From contig CAWDMC010000023.1 of the NCBI GenBank assembly GCA_963803295.1, positions 434,001-498,000 of the forward strand: a stretch of DNA of 64,000 nt, given 5' to 3'. The notes beneath the pieces were generated by a model. That model had not been told where the DNA came from and searched no databases. It saw only the letters and a program-made list of their open reading frames with translations. This stretch comes from CAWDMC01 sp963803295. Its GTDB lineage: Bacteria > Acidobacteriota > Terriglobia > UBA7540. The position numbers were made by a program, and so were the translations under genes. Below are positions 42,707 through 52,103 of the stretch, piece by piece; the stretch's first letter is position 1, and each line of letters starts with the position of its first letter.

Positions 42707-43087
42707 CTAGTCCGCCGGGGGAGGGATGTGCAGATTTAGGGTGATAAGGTCGCGATTATCGAAACTGCTGGCAGTGCGTGTCTCCGACGATTGGCCTTTG
42801 TAGTGGGCGAGCACCTGATAATCGTCGCCAGCCTGCAGATCGCGAAAAGAGTATTTGCCGCCCTGCTGGGTATAGATGGCGAGGGTCTTGCCTGTCCTCA
42901 GGTCTTTGAGCTCGACTGTCGCGCCGTCGATGCCATGATCCGAGGCGTCGAGGACTTCGCCGGCCACCGTTCTCGACGGTTTTTCCCTTTTTTTGGCACC
43001 TGCCGGCCCCGCCAACGCAAGAAAGACCAACCATAGACACACTATTGCGGACAGCAGCGAGGGGCGCTTCCGATTGTTGGCAATCAT
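42707..43087 (-). CDS. exported carboxypeptidase-regulatory-like domain protein
   Basis: From ATG 43087 the protein has about 126 residues: a signal peptide (LLSAIVCLWLVFLALAGPAGA) and one carboxypeptidase-regulatory-like/CarboxypepD_reg beta-sandwich (TVAGEVLDASDHGIDGATVE then TQQGGKYSFRDLQAGDDYQV). Such domains are common in the envelope of Acidobacteria, often in front of TonB-dependent receptors; here the domain stands alone. The frame is open to 43186 but the extension is basic and unlikely. The role is unknown. Confidence 0.75.
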   Translation of the reverse strand: MIANNRKRPSLLSAIVCLWLVFLALAGPAGAKKREKPSRTVAGEVLDASDHGIDGATVELKDLRTGKTLAIYTQQGGKYSFRDLQAGDDYQVLAHYKGQSSETRTASSFDNRDLITLNLHIPPPAD

Positions 43088-43151
43088 TGTCCTCACCAAA
43101 ATGAAGGGAACTGAGGCCGAAGCTCGCATCACGAGGCAAGGATGACGCCTA

Positions 43152-43331
43152 TCACCAGCTCTCATCCCCTTCTTCCTCTTCCTCATCTTCTTCGAAGACG
43201 CCTAGTTCGAGGGGGTTCGTGTTGACAACCTCAAGTTCCGAACCGCACTCTGGGCAGTCAACAGTCTGGCCTTCCTCAAACTCTTCGTCTTCCATATCGA
43301 GAATCGCCTCGCATGCTGGGCAGGTCGCCAT
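43152..43331 (-). CDS. LysW-like acidic zinc-ribbon protein
   Basis: The 59-residue protein has two zinc knuckles, CPAC near the start and CPEC in the middle, followed by ELEVVNTNPLELG and a strongly acidic tail (EEDEEEEEGDESW). This resembles LysW, the amino-group carrier protein of the alpha-aminoadipate pathway, including the ELEVV..NPLEL segment. LysW ends EDWGE, with the terminal Glu as the attachment site; this protein ends ESW, so carrier function is doubtful. No other lys genes of that pathway are nearby. The longer frame to 43370 is less likely. Confidence 0.65.
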   Translation of the reverse strand: MATCPACEAILDMEDEEFEEGQTVDCPECGSELEVVNTNPLELGVFEEDEEEEEGDESW

Positions 43332-43464
43332 AGTGCACACCCCCGAAGAGAAAATGCCGTCATGCTCCAAGAGGAAAGTCTATTCATTTCCCGAATCGTT
43401 GTCCAGTCCAAGACGTATCGTGGAGGTAAAGTGGAGATCCAGAGCCGAACTCAGTCTTACCTTC

Positions 43465-44181
43465 TCACCCCAATCGCGAGAAGGAGCGGTCAATAGTCAG
43501 GGACAGTGTAGACATCGACTGCTCCGCGAAGTGGATGAGGGCGAACCGGTAGAAATTCATGCTGCGCTCCCGAACCGTGTTCTCGCCTTCCTGCGAGAAA
43601 ACCAGATGGTTCGTCTCGTGGAGCACGATGGCGAGCAGCTTCAGACGAAGCTGCAGACGACGGAACTCCTGTTGGCGGCTGCCTTCAAGGAAGCGGGCGT
43701 CGAAGGCAGTATCGGTGAGCGGCAGAGCTGTCCAAGTTTCGACGCGCCGATAGGCGATGTCCATCTCACCCACCGTGGCGTTCCCCAGGCTCTCGTGCGC
43801 CTCGGCAAAAGCCGGCTCGCGCACGAACACGTGGCGGTGAGCCAAGCAACCACAGAGATTCGTCTTCCGGAGCTGAACCACAAGAATCCGAGGCGCAAGC
43901 TGAAGGATCTCGTCGTAAGCCCGACTGTAGTCGGCCGGAATCTGCGGCCAATCCTGCTCGACGGTGGCCGCGATCCGGCGGGCAGGAGTCGCATCGAGAA
44001 AGGAATGAGCGATCACTACCACAGGACCTGGACGACTATCCGGAGAGGCGCCGGCCCACGCCGGGAACCGAGCCAATTGGTACCGCCGGCCTATCAGCCA
44101 GTCGCGCCATCGGAGAACCGCCGGCCGTGAATCAATGTAAAGACGTATGCTTTCAGGGAGACTCCCCGAATTTAGCACCAT
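43465..44181 (-). CDS. putative zinc metallopeptidase-like protein with HExxH motif
   Basis: The 238-residue protein has the gluzincin-like signature LAIVLHETNHLVF (HETNH fits HExxH), with EGENTVRERSMNFYRFALIH as a possible downstream region for a third ligand. Earlier segments are VVVIAHSFLDATPARRIA and NATVGEMDIAYRRVETW. No signal peptide is obvious. I do not recognise a named family. The HExxH pattern occurs by chance often, so the peptidase call rests on its helical, hydrophobic context only. Confidence 0.55.
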   Translation of the reverse strand: MVLNSGSLPESIRLYIDSRPAVLRWRDWLIGRRYQLARFPAWAGASPDSRPGPVVVIAHSFLDATPARRIAATVEQDWPQIPADYSRAYDEILQLAPRILVVQLRKTNLCGCLAHRHVFVREPAFAEAHESLGNATVGEMDIAYRRVETWTALPLTDTAFDARFLEGSRQQEFRRLQLRLKLLAIVLHETNHLVFSQEGENTVRERSMNFYRFALIHFAEQSMSTLSLTIDRSFSRLG

Positions 44182-44254
44182 GCTGCCATTGTAACGCGCT
44201 TTACCAGATTGCCGGTCGCCTCGCGATGTTCCAATTCGGGCCGTACAAGATCGC

Positions 44255-47200
44255 TTATCGGCTTACCTCTTCCAGGTCCCGCGTTGCCTCAGCATGGCCG
44301 GGATGCTCCGCCAGCAGGGCACGCAGCACATCGCCGGCTTTCTGTTTCTGGCCCGCCTGAAAATAGAGTTTGGCCAGATTCAAGTATGACTTATCAAATC
44401 CGGGGGCGACGCGAATGCAATTTTCGAATTCGACCAGCGCCTGCCCGGATTTTCCTTCCATCATGAACAGTACACCGAGGTTGTTGAGGGCCTCGGCAAA
44501 ATTGGAGCGAGCTTCGATTGCTCTCTCCAGGTACCTCTGGGCCCTCTGGTTGTCGGCTCGCTGGGCATAGATCATGCCGAGTTGGTAGTTCAAATCGGGA
44601 TCGTCGGGCTTGATATGCCGACCCCGCTCGAAAACGTCTCTGGCGTCGTCGAAGCGGCCTTCGCGACGGTAGAGGATTCCCAGATTCACCAGGGCCAACG
44701 TGTAGTCCGGGTTTCGGCGTACCGCTTCCTCGAAGTAACGAACCGCCTCGTCGCGCTTTTGCTGTTGGGCGGCGAGCAGGCCCAGGTTATTAAGACAATC
44801 GGCATAGCCCGGGCGAAGCTCAAGCGCGCGTATGAAATTCCGTTGGGCTTCCTCGAGCATTTTCTTTTCCAGATAAAGGGTGCCAAGGTCGTAATAGGCC
44901 GCGGCATAGTTCGGATTACTCCTCAAGGCGTACTCAAAGTAACTAATCGCTTCATCCAGAAAACCACGATGATAGAAAGCGACGCCGTAGGTGAGGATCT
45001 TTCGTTCGAAGGCATCTTCGTGATAAGTCCCGGGAAAAGGCAAGCCCTTAGCGATGCGATCCTCGGCGGAGCGCGGAGTAGAATTTGCATCGATCAACAC
45101 GGAGCCCGGGTCAAGCCGGCCCTGATACACCTTGACGATCAAGCCCTGTTCATCGATGAGAAAGGAGGTAGGAATGCCCATGTCCCGGCGGCGGTCGTAA
45201 AGATAGCGGTAGATCAGGTTGTAGACCGCGGCCCGGCCTTCGTCGGCGAAAAGGACGGGGAAAGAGAAGCCAGTGGCGCGTGTCCAATCCCGCACGCGAT
45301 CCGCTTCCGACGGCGAGTCCACGTTCATCGCGATTGGGCGTAGGCCTTGTGTTTTCCATTCCGAATAGTGCCGCTCAAGAGAAGCGAGTTCCTCCTTGCA
45401 AGCGAGTGACGACATTTTCCAGAAATTAATGAGTACGCGTTTGCCCCTAAGGTCGCTGAGTTTATGCAGGGTGCCGGAAACATCCGGCAGCGAAAACTCA
45501 GGGGCCAGCAAGGGGTCAAGCAGCCAGGTGCTGAATTCAGTGGGACTCGGTTCCCTTGTTTTGAGCTCACCGGCCGAAGCCGGACGTCGACCCACTGCGG
45601 CGAATTCGTGCACTCGAAACTCGAGGTTCCCCTCTTCAATGACAATCCGCCGATTCGCTGGTACCCTCTCGAACTTCTGCTCGGTCCCGTCAGGCCAGCG
45701 AACCGTAACACCCAAAGGTCCGCGGTCCTCGCCGAGGCCGAAAAACAGCTCTTTGCTATGTTGCGAGGCGAAACCCACTCCCGCCTGAAGAAGCTGGGTT
45801 TGAGTGCCCTGGGAGGTCTCCACCCGCACGGCTGCGCCGATGGCGTCGCGATTGCTCCTGTGTCCCTGCAGGCGAAAGGAGACGACATTTCCCAGGCCCG
45901 CCATGTCATTGTGAAGGATGCGAAGCTGGGGCGAGTTGCGATTCTTCAAAATCACTTCGAGTCGGCCATCGTGGTCGAGATCGGCCAGAGCAAAGGCGCG
46001 GCCGTCCTCGCGAAAGTCCAGTCCCACGGCTCCGGAGACGTCGGAGAAGGTTCCATCGCGATTGTTGAGGTAAAGAATGTTCCTCTCATAGCCCGCCCAA
46101 GTGTGGTCCGACCTGATCAGTTCGTTGATGGCGTTCCATCCCATCTCGTATTGCTGCGTTGTTCGAGCCTGGAGCGGCGACTTGGCCACGACTTGCCTCC
46201 AGAAGAAGCTCTCCAGGTCTTTGGTTATAGGTTCCGAGATGAATCCATTCGGAATGTAAATGTCGGTATAGCCGTCGCAATCAAAATCCCACGAAGCTGA
46301 CGACCAGGACCAGCGGCCGTCGCCCACCCCTGCCGTCTGGCTGCGATCCAGGAATTTTCCGCTGCCGTCGTTCTCGAATAGCGCATTCCCCATGGCGTGT
46401 TCATGAAAGCGCGAGCGGATCTCGGGCGGAGCCTCTTTCATGAAATTGTCCTGCCCGGACACGCGCAGCCCGGGCGCCGTCCACATGTTGGCCACATACA
46501 GATCGTGCTTGCTGTCGTTGTTGTAGTCGAGCCAGCAGGCGCTCATCCCCGGTCCAACATCGAGCACTCCCGCTTGTTCGGCGGCGTCGGTGAAGGTGCC
46601 GTTACCGTTATTGCGGTAGAGATTCTTCTTGCCAAAGTCGTTGGCCACGTAAAGATCGGGCCAGCCGTCGTTGTCGTAGTCGCCCCAGCTACAGGCAAAG
46701 CTGAACCGATGGTTGTTCTCGGTCAGCCCCGCAGCCGCGGTGACGTCAGTGAAGGAACCGTCGCCGTTGTTATGGAACAGAAAATTGGGTGGACCGTTCT
46801 CCGCCGCATAGTAGGGCAGGGGGAACTGATAAGCGTCCAGCCCCTCGTAATAGCTGTAAAGGCAGAAATAAATGTCGACCCTGCCGTCGCGATCGTAATC
46901 GGCGATGGCGGCGCTGGTGAAGGTGCCTTCCGGAGCCTGCGCGAACTTGAAGGCGTCCGGTTCAAGCTTGAATTCGCCATTTCCCTGATTGCGAAAAAAC
47001 AGCGGACCTGATAGCCGGACAACCACCAAGTCCTCGAGCCCGCGATTACCGAAGTCTGCGAACAAGGCGCAGGCGGTACCGTCAATTATACCCACGCCCG
47101 CTCGCATGGTGACGTCTTCAAACGTACCGTCTCTGCGATTCCGATAGAGCAGGTTGGGGAGCCCGGCGGGCTGGCACACGTAGAAATCATCAAAGCCATC

Positions 47201-48118
47201 GTTGTCGATGTCGCCGGCCGCAATGCCGTTGTTCCCGTAAATGTTGATCCCGGATGCGGCATCCATCACGGTCCGCCAGTAGTCGGTGCCGCGCAGCATC
47301 TGCTCATGATAAGAGGCGTTCCTACCCAGCGCTTGCGCCGTAATGTCGCTGAAGATCGCGCCGCTTGAGCGGCTCAGCGTCTCTTCGAGCACGCGCCAGG
47401 TGAGCGCGCCGAAGCTGCCGGCGGCGGTCGCTACCCATTCGATTTCCCAATAACCGACGCGTCCCTCACGGTAGCCTCCGGCGTCCGGTAGGCCCAGAAG
47501 GTCATAACGAATCAGGGTGTGAACGCGCATGGGAGACTGGGCCGTAACCCTGATGCTGGTCACTTCAAACTCCGCCACGAGCAGCCGCTGGAGGTGAGAA
47601 AGGCTTTGGGCGACCTCGTTTCGGAATGCATCTTGCGGAAGCGACAGCTCGCTTGAGAAGCGGTTTCGAAATACCTGGAGAGATCCCTCGCGCAAGGGCT
47701 TGCTCTCCAGCGCGTGGAAGGAAGCACCCCGAAAGGCGGGAGCGAACATCTGAGGGAATATCTGACCCGGTCCCTGGGGCGCGGCAGGGCCTTGATTTTG
47801 GCCCAATCCGAGGCTCCACTCCGTAAGCGTGTTCTCAATCTCTTCTGCGTACTTTTCGGTGATGAACTCGTCGCTTCCGGCCTCGACCTTGCTCATCACA
47901 GCGTCTAAAGGCGGAGTCGCCGGATACCGAGGAATCAACACTGAATCCACTGGGTCGGGCGACATGTCAGGGCGGGCGATAGCGGCCGTCGCAGCTCCGG
48001 CCCACTCGAACGGCGCAGGAACGAAGGCCAGCGGCACCCACCGCAGACCATTCAGAAATTGGCGCCGCGACAGTGAAAACGGCCGACGATCCCGGTACTG
48101 TCTCTGCAAACCCTTCAC
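44255..48118 (-). CDS. 1287-residue Tat-exported fusion: FG-GAP/ASPIC-UnbV, redoxin and TPR domains
   Basis: The N-terminus has a Tat motif (SLSRRQFLNGLRW). After a 250-residue segment come FG-GAP/VCBS repeats (about 290-735), with calcium-type loops such as DIDNDGFDD, DYDRDGRVDI, DYDNDGWPDL and DFDCDGYTDI. An ASPIC/UnbV domain (about 743-826) includes VRWPDGTEQKF. A redoxin (AhpC/TlpA-like) domain spans about 868-1000; its motif reads NFWKMSSLACKEEL, so the first cysteine of a WCxxC site is Ser and only the second cysteine remains. The last 250 residues are TPR repeats (about seven). The protein is probably periplasmic or surface-located. The function is unknown; CRTAC1-like proteins rarely carry redoxin and TPR parts together. 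The start is GTG. Confidence 0.85.
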   Translation of the reverse strand: MKGLQRQYRDRRPFSLSRRQFLNGLRWVPLAFVPAPFEWAGAATAAIARPDMSPDPVDSVLIPRYPATPPLDAVMSKVEAGSDEFITEKYAEEIENTLTEWSLGLGQNQGPAAPQGPGQIFPQMFAPAFRGASFHALESKPLREGSLQVFRNRFSSELSLPQDAFRNEVAQSLSHLQRLLVAEFEVTSIRVTAQSPMRVHTLIRYDLLGLPDAGGYREGRVGYWEIEWVATAAGSFGALTWRVLEETLSRSSGAIFSDITAQALGRNASYHEQMLRGTDYWRTVMDAASGINIYGNNGIAAGDIDNDGFDDFYVCQPAGLPNLLYRNRRDGTFEDVTMRAGVGIIDGTACALFADFGNRGLEDLVVVRLSGPLFFRNQGNGEFKLEPDAFKFAQAPEGTFTSAAIADYDRDGRVDIYFCLYSYYEGLDAYQFPLPYYAAENGPPNFLFHNNGDGSFTDVTAAAGLTENNHRFSFACSWGDYDNDGWPDLYVANDFGKKNLYRNNGNGTFTDAAEQAGVLDVGPGMSACWLDYNNDSKHDLYVANMWTAPGLRVSGQDNFMKEAPPEIRSRFHEHAMGNALFENDGSGKFLDRSQTAGVGDGRWSWSSASWDFDCDGYTDIYIPNGFISEPITKDLESFFWRQVVAKSPLQARTTQQYEMGWNAINELIRSDHTWAGYERNILYLNNRDGTFSDVSGAVGLDFREDGRAFALADLDHDGRLEVILKNRNSPQLRILHNDMAGLGNVVSFRLQGHRSNRDAIGAAVRVETSQGTQTQLLQAGVGFASQHSKELFFGLGEDRGPLGVTVRWPDGTEQKFERVPANRRIVIEEGNLEFRVHEFAAVGRRPASAGELKTREPSPTEFSTWLLDPLLAPEFSLPDVSGTLHKLSDLRGKRVLINFWKMSSLACKEELASLERHYSEWKTQGLRPIAMNVDSPSEADRVRDWTRATGFSFPVLFADEGRAAVYNLIYRYLYDRRRDMGIPTSFLIDEQGLIVKVYQGRLDPGSVLIDANSTPRSAEDRIAKGLPFPGTYHEDAFERKILTYGVAFYHRGFLDEAISYFEYALRSNPNYAAAYYDLGTLYLEKKMLEEAQRNFIRALELRPGYADCLNNLGLLAAQQQKRDEAVRYFEEAVRRNPDYTLALVNLGILYRREGRFDDARDVFERGRHIKPDDPDLNYQLGMIYAQRADNQRAQRYLERAIEARSNFAEALNNLGVLFMMEGKSGQALVEFENCIRVAPGFDKSYLNLAKLYFQAGQKQKAGDVLRALLAEHPGHAEATRDLEEVSR

Positions 48119-48501
48119 TCCCTGACGTTTCGGTTTAGTTCAACCATCTTAGTTGAAGATCGCCGTTCGAATCAAAACGGCTATTCGAGCGCTCGGCTTT
48201 AGCCCGGCACTAACCCTGCACCCACGGCCGGATACCCGTGCCACTTCCGCGTGGTCTAGCTATCGGCCCTTCGCGGCCCCCTTCGCGGCGCTCAGCGCGG
48301 GCTCTGGCCATATTGTGGGTCCGCTTTTGGGACGGGCTCCGGAGGGTAAGATTCGGATACGGTTGAGCCGGTGGGGTGTATACAGCTGTGGGTCAGGCTG
48401 CCATAATGGATATTCCGGTCTGCAGGTGGTTCGATTTACGGGCGCCGATTTCTCGCGCGCACTGAACTATAACAGCACCCACTCATAGAAGGGAGTCCCC
48501 T
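48119..48501. other. intergenic region upstream of divergent genes, REP-like remnant
   Basis: No gene is supported. Near 48195-48215 the core CGGCTTTAGCCCGG resembles the REP core found next to the RAYT gene. The catalase-like gene start is preceded by GGGAGTCCCCT. Promoters of the two divergent genes presumably lie here but cannot be named. Confidence 0.35.
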
Positions 48502-49476
48502 ATGCCTCTCCCCACCGATGAAAAAGCTTTAGCGCTTAGCCGCGGCTTGCTGCAAGCTTTCGACCATGTGAACGGCGGTGAGCATCCCGGTTTCCGGCCT
48601 GCCCACGCCAAGGGAGTCATGCTCACGGGAATCTTCAAGGCCTCTCCCGACGCCGGCGCGCTCACGCGTGCTCCTCACGCACGAGGCGAGACCCCCGTTA
48701 CCGTGCGCCTCTCCGACTTTGCCGGAATTCCCACTGTCCCGGACAACGATCCAGCGATCGCCAGCCCGCGCGGCTGTGCCATCCGGTTTCATCTCGGCGA
48801 GCACGTTCACACCGACATCGTGGCCCATTCTCACGACGGCTTCCCCGCCCGCACGGCCGAGGAATTCATGGACTTCCTCCACGCGGTCGCGGCCACCGAT
48901 CCCTCCGGACCTCATCCCAACGCGATTGAGCAGTATTTGGGCGCACACCCCAAGGCGTTACAGTTTGTCCAAGCTCCCAAGCCGATTCCCACTAGTTTTG
49001 CGCGGGAATCGTTCTTTGCCGTTTCCGCCTTTAAGTTTACCGCTGCAGACGGAACCAGCCGCTTTGGTCGCTACCGCATCTTGCCAGAACTGGGTAGCGA
49101 GTACCTGGATGCCTCCGCCGCAGCGGCCAAGGCACCCAACTTCCTTTTCGATGAAATCAAACAGCGCGTCGCGAAAAGCCCAATCAAGTTCCGCATCGTC
49201 GTTCAGTTGGCCGAGGACGGAGACACGGTTGATGACGCCACCGTCCGCTGGCCGGAGAGCCGTCCCCAGATCAAGTTCGGTGAGGTCGTATTGAACGCGC
49301 TTGTGGCTGACGGCGACGGTGAGAAGCGCCGCTTCATATTTGATCCCATCCCTCGCATCGAGGGAATCGAAGCCTCTGGCGATCCGCTGTTTAACCCCCG
49401 CGCCGATCTCTACCTGCTCAGCGGACGCCGTCGCCGGGCCGCGGACGAGCAAAGAGCCAAGGTGATGACGTCCTAA
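48502..49476 (+). CDS. catalase-family heme protein (SrpA-like catalase-related peroxidase)
   Basis: The 324-residue protein belongs to the short catalase-related group. The distal histidine region is RPAHAKGVMLTGIF, followed by VTVRLSDFAGIPTVPDNDP and RGCAIRFHLG; the proximal tyrosine is likely in RADLYLLSGRRR. The usual distal asparagine region reads TDIVAHSHDGFPARTAEEF. Small members act as organic peroxidases or weak catalases rather than classic catalases. No export signal is seen. It converges with the gene at 49581-50123. Confidence 0.85.
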   Translation: MPLPTDEKALALSRGLLQAFDHVNGGEHPGFRPAHAKGVMLTGIFKASPDAGALTRAPHARGETPVTVRLSDFAGIPTVPDNDPAIASPRGCAIRFHLGEHVHTDIVAHSHDGFPARTAEEFMDFLHAVAATDPSGPHPNAIEQYLGAHPKALQFVQAPKPIPTSFARESFFAVSAFKFTAADGTSRFGRYRILPELGSEYLDASAAAAKAPNFLFDEIKQRVAKSPIKFRIVVQLAEDGDTVDDATVRWPESRPQIKFGEVVLNALVADGDGEKRRFIFDPIPRIEGIEASGDPLFNPRADLYLLSGRRRRAADEQRAKVMTS

Positions 49477-49510
49477 GCCTGTAGCGAGGTAGCGCGGATC
49501 TCTGCTGCTG

Positions 49511-49556
49511 AGGTCCGCGGTTTTTGTGCTTCTCATCAAGAAAAGCCCGCGGACCT
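49511..49556. terminator. bidirectional stem-loop between convergent genes
   Basis: AGGTCCGCGG (49511-49520) pairs exactly with CCGCGGACCT (49547-49556). On the plus strand the left arm is followed by TTTTT and on the minus strand the right arm by CTTTT inside the loop. It lies between the convergent catalase-like and hypothetical genes. It may be a terminator, or another dispersed hairpin repeat; the GTCCGCG core recurs in neighbouring gaps. Confidence 0.55.
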
Positions 49557-49580
49557 TACAAAGCAGGTCCGCGCTACTTG

Positions 49581-50123
49581 CTACTCGTCGACCTTAATCG
49601 CTTCCGAGACAATGAGCTTTAGCTTAGCACCATCAAAGCGATAATAGTACCGGCGCGTACTCGCGCTGCCTTCATTCTGTTCATCTACGTTCAATTTACC
49701 TGTGACAACCAACAGAATACTGTCGCGGCGGAATTCCATTTTTTGGAAGTTGCTCCACGGAGGCTCCGGAAGACAATAGACACTAGGAAGAACGTACATT
49801 GATCCGGTTTGCGCATTAACAATCCAACCAGTTTCACATCCGGCACCGCACGAAACACTCACGATGACATATCTCCCGCCAAAATTGATTGGACTGTTCT
49901 CATAGCGCTCCCGAACTTCCTGATATTCGTTGTCGGCAGGCGCTAGTAAAGGTGCCTTCTTCTTCATTTCGACAGGCTTCACCCGAAAGTCGCGAAATTG
50001 GAACCTCATCCGCGGACCTGTCTCCCCAAAGGCGAAAGTACGCCGGCAGAGTAGAGAAGTTGTAGACAATAGAAGAAGCAAAGAGGCTTTGCCCAAACAG
50101 GCGCTGCCATTTTCTGCAATCAT
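49581..50123 (-). CDS. exported hypothetical protein
   Basis: The 180-residue protein has a possible signal peptide (SLLLLLSTTSLLCRRTFAFG) and a mature domain with NFGGRYVIVSVSCGAGCETG then WIVNAQTGSMYVLP. That GGRY....CGxGC...VDxxTG pattern occurs in small exported proteins of unknown function across several phyla. A strong GGAGGAG precedes the ATG. No partner gene is apparent and no function can be given. Confidence 0.7.
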   Translation of the reverse strand: MIAENGSACLGKASLLLLLSTTSLLCRRTFAFGETGPRMRFQFRDFRVKPVEMKKKAPLLAPADNEYQEVRERYENSPINFGGRYVIVSVSCGAGCETGWIVNAQTGSMYVLPSVYCLPEPPWSNFQKMEFRRDSILLVVTGKLNVDEQNEGSASTRRYYYRFDGAKLKLIVSEAIKVDE

Positions 50124-50534
50124 TAACTTCTCCTCCTAACGGGACATGCACGCTTTAGAGAACGCGTCAAACATTGCCTTCGCTACGCTTTTTGCAAATC
50201 CCTTACGCTGCTGGCTGCCTCCCGGCAGGGACACCCAAATTCCCTTAGCAGATCGACAAATCCCGATACATCCTCGATGTCGTCATCGTGCAATGCCCCT
50301 TTCTTAATCCCGATAGTCCAGAGCGCCAGTTATCTTGCGATAAGTCATGTGGGCCAGCCCTCCAGGTGAACTCATCCCAAGAGCTGCACAATATCTGGCA
50401 GGCGCCTGGTGTAGCAAGCGTAGCGCGGCTTTGTGTCCGGATCGAAGTCCCGCCCCCAATTAGAAGCGACACTTTGCCGAAGAGCCGCGGAGTTTCTAAG
50501 AAGCGAAACTCCGCGCCACACTTGCTGCCGCAGA
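50124..50534. other. intergenic region with repeat sequences
   Basis: Four hundred bases without a supported gene. It contains one copy of a 41-bp hairpin repeat (50476-50516) and, before it, AGCGTAGCGCGGCTTTGTG, which resembles sequence near 53365. The region looks like accumulated short repeats downstream of the haloperoxidase-like gene. Confidence 0.4.
50476..50516. repeat. 41-bp dispersed hairpin repeat, copy 1
   Basis: Identical to 53589-53629. The arms GCGGAGTTTC and GAAACTCCGC pair around a short TAAGAAGC loop. It lies just outside the gene pair 50535-53032, with the second copy on the other side in the same orientation. Confidence 0.9.
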
Positions 50535-52103
50535 TCAGTCGGCTCCGTCCTGTTGCGCAAACCTCACCGTGTAATCGCCAATACGCTGGCCATGATCCTT
50601 ACCGACATTGATATCGGAAGGATAGTGGATCCCGCCATAAAGTCTCGACAGGGCGGCTTCATCCCGCTGCGAGGCGAAATACGAGGCATCCTCGGGGAAG
50701 AGATACGACAAGACCTCTCCCGCGGCGGCGGAAAAGGTCGAGTGACCAGAAGTGTATGACGGAAAATTGGGCAGAGGAATAATCACCTTAATCGTTGGGT
50801 CGAGCTGCGAAGCGCGAGGATTGAAGTAGGCATACTTCGCATCCCAACAGGCGATCGCAGCATCGTGTAAAGCCATATTGAGCAGGGCGAAGGCACGAGC
50901 GGCGCGGACCTCGTTGTACTTGGCGCCGCTAACATAAGGTTGCGCAATCATGTTCCAATGCCCGGGCGGTGTGACCGAGTTGGCGCCGTCATTCCACTTG
51001 TAGACAGCGGCTTCCTGATCCCGCGTCAGGTTGTCCACCGCGTTTTTCACCTCGGTCAACTCCTCTTTCATCTGATCCGAGGAAGTCGAAGGGGGAGGAC
51101 CCGGCCGCTCGGCGAGAATATCCGCGGGAGTCATCATCCAGGCCTTAACACTGCTGAAGAACGGAAGCATGGGCGGTCGCGGTGGGATTTCCAGGCTCTT
51201 CCAGGGGATCTCACCACGGGCTGTGGCGGCATCGGCCAGGGCTTGCCATTGTGCGGGAGTGCCGGTTGCGGATTTCATTCCGTCCGTCGCGGCGCGGGTC
51301 ACGAACAAAGCGGCAACCGTCTGTCCTAAAGCCACACCAGCGGCGATGTCACTCGAAGAGGCTTTTCCTGAAAGCAGAGCAGCCTGACGCTCCTCACCGG
51401 CTTTTTCAGCAATCTCCTGGACGGATGTAGGGAAAAGAAGCTGAAGCAACACGGTATTCACACCGGAGATAACGCCGTCCTCGGAGGGATATGAAGGCAA
51501 ATCGCTGACCGGCATCAGAGCCTTAATACCGGGGTCGACCTTGGCAGGCGAAGGCCGGTTGTATTGGTACTTGTAATACCATGCCACCTTGAGAGCCTCA
51601 TACTGCGCCACCGATACATAGCTATAGGCGCGCGATGCATAAGGTGGATTGCTGAACGGGTAATTCGGGTCGGCAAAGGGATTATTGGGGTCCGGGGCAG
51701 GATAGGTGCCGTTGGGAAGTGGCGCTGGAGGCAGATCAGCACGCGCGACCAGCTCGCGCATGATCTCGTTCCACCGCACCACACTGCCGCTGCTCCAATA
51801 TTGAATCGCAGAGTTCTGAGCCGAAGTCCTGCTGCTCTGCGCAGTTTTGATCGAGGCAAGCTCCGCTGTGTAAGTCGGGTCGCTGGTTGGCGCCGGGGCT
51901 GCAACGGGGACCTGCGTGGGGTCGGAAAGAACTATCATTTTCCAGCTTCCGGCATTCGCGTCAAGACTGGCATTGACCAGAGCCGGTGGCGCTTCCTGAG
52001 GGGCAATGGTTTTATCGCAGTCCAGGCTAGCCACAGCCAGCATGCTTGCCACAAGGAGAGAGAGGATTCTGAATTCGTTACGCGTGTTCGCCACTGCGCT
52101 CAT
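50535..52103 (-). CDS. vanadium-dependent haloperoxidase/PAP2-like protein with duplicated domain
   Basis: The 522-residue exported protein (hydrophobic segment ILSLLVASMLAVASLD near the start) has the PAP2/haloperoxidase core at the C-terminus: PSYTSGHSTFSAAAGEVLSY and RLYGGIHYPSDINVGKDHG, supplying the Ser, His, Arg and His of the phosphate/vanadate site. An earlier segment, YNRPSPAKVDPGIKALMPVS then PSYPSEDGVISG, looks like a degenerate copy of the same fold in which the key His is replaced. Activity may be phosphatase or haloperoxidase. Its ATG overlaps the stop of the upstream outer-membrane protein gene by four bases. Confidence 0.82.
   Translation of the reverse strand: MSAVANTRNEFRILSLLVASMLAVASLDCDKTIAPQEAPPALVNASLDANAGSWKMIVLSDPTQVPVAAPAPTSDPTYTAELASIKTAQSSRTSAQNSAIQYWSSGSVVRWNEIMRELVARADLPPAPLPNGTYPAPDPNNPFADPNYPFSNPPYASRAYSYVSVAQYEALKVAWYYKYQYNRPSPAKVDPGIKALMPVSDLPSYPSEDGVISGVNTVLLQLLFPTSVQEIAEKAGEERQAALLSGKASSSDIAAGVALGQTVAALFVTRAATDGMKSATGTPAQWQALADAATARGEIPWKSLEIPPRPPMLPFFSSVKAWMMTPADILAERPGPPPSTSSDQMKEELTEVKNAVDNLTRDQEAAVYKWNDGANSVTPPGHWNMIAQPYVSGAKYNEVRAARAFALLNMALHDAAIACWDAKYAYFNPRASQLDPTIKVIIPLPNFPSYTSGHSTFSAAAGEVLSYLFPEDASYFASQRDEAALSRLYGGIHYPSDINVGKDHGQRIGDYTVRFAQQDGAD

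Noticed and set aside
43465..44181. Firm assignment of the HETNH protein as a secreted protease
   Set aside because: No signal peptide or known family was recognised, and HExxH can arise by chance, so it is given only as putative.
48153..48488. 111-codon plus-strand frame upstream of the catalase-like gene
   Set aside because: It lies in a gap holding a REP-like remnant, has no ribosome-binding site and an uneven residue composition.
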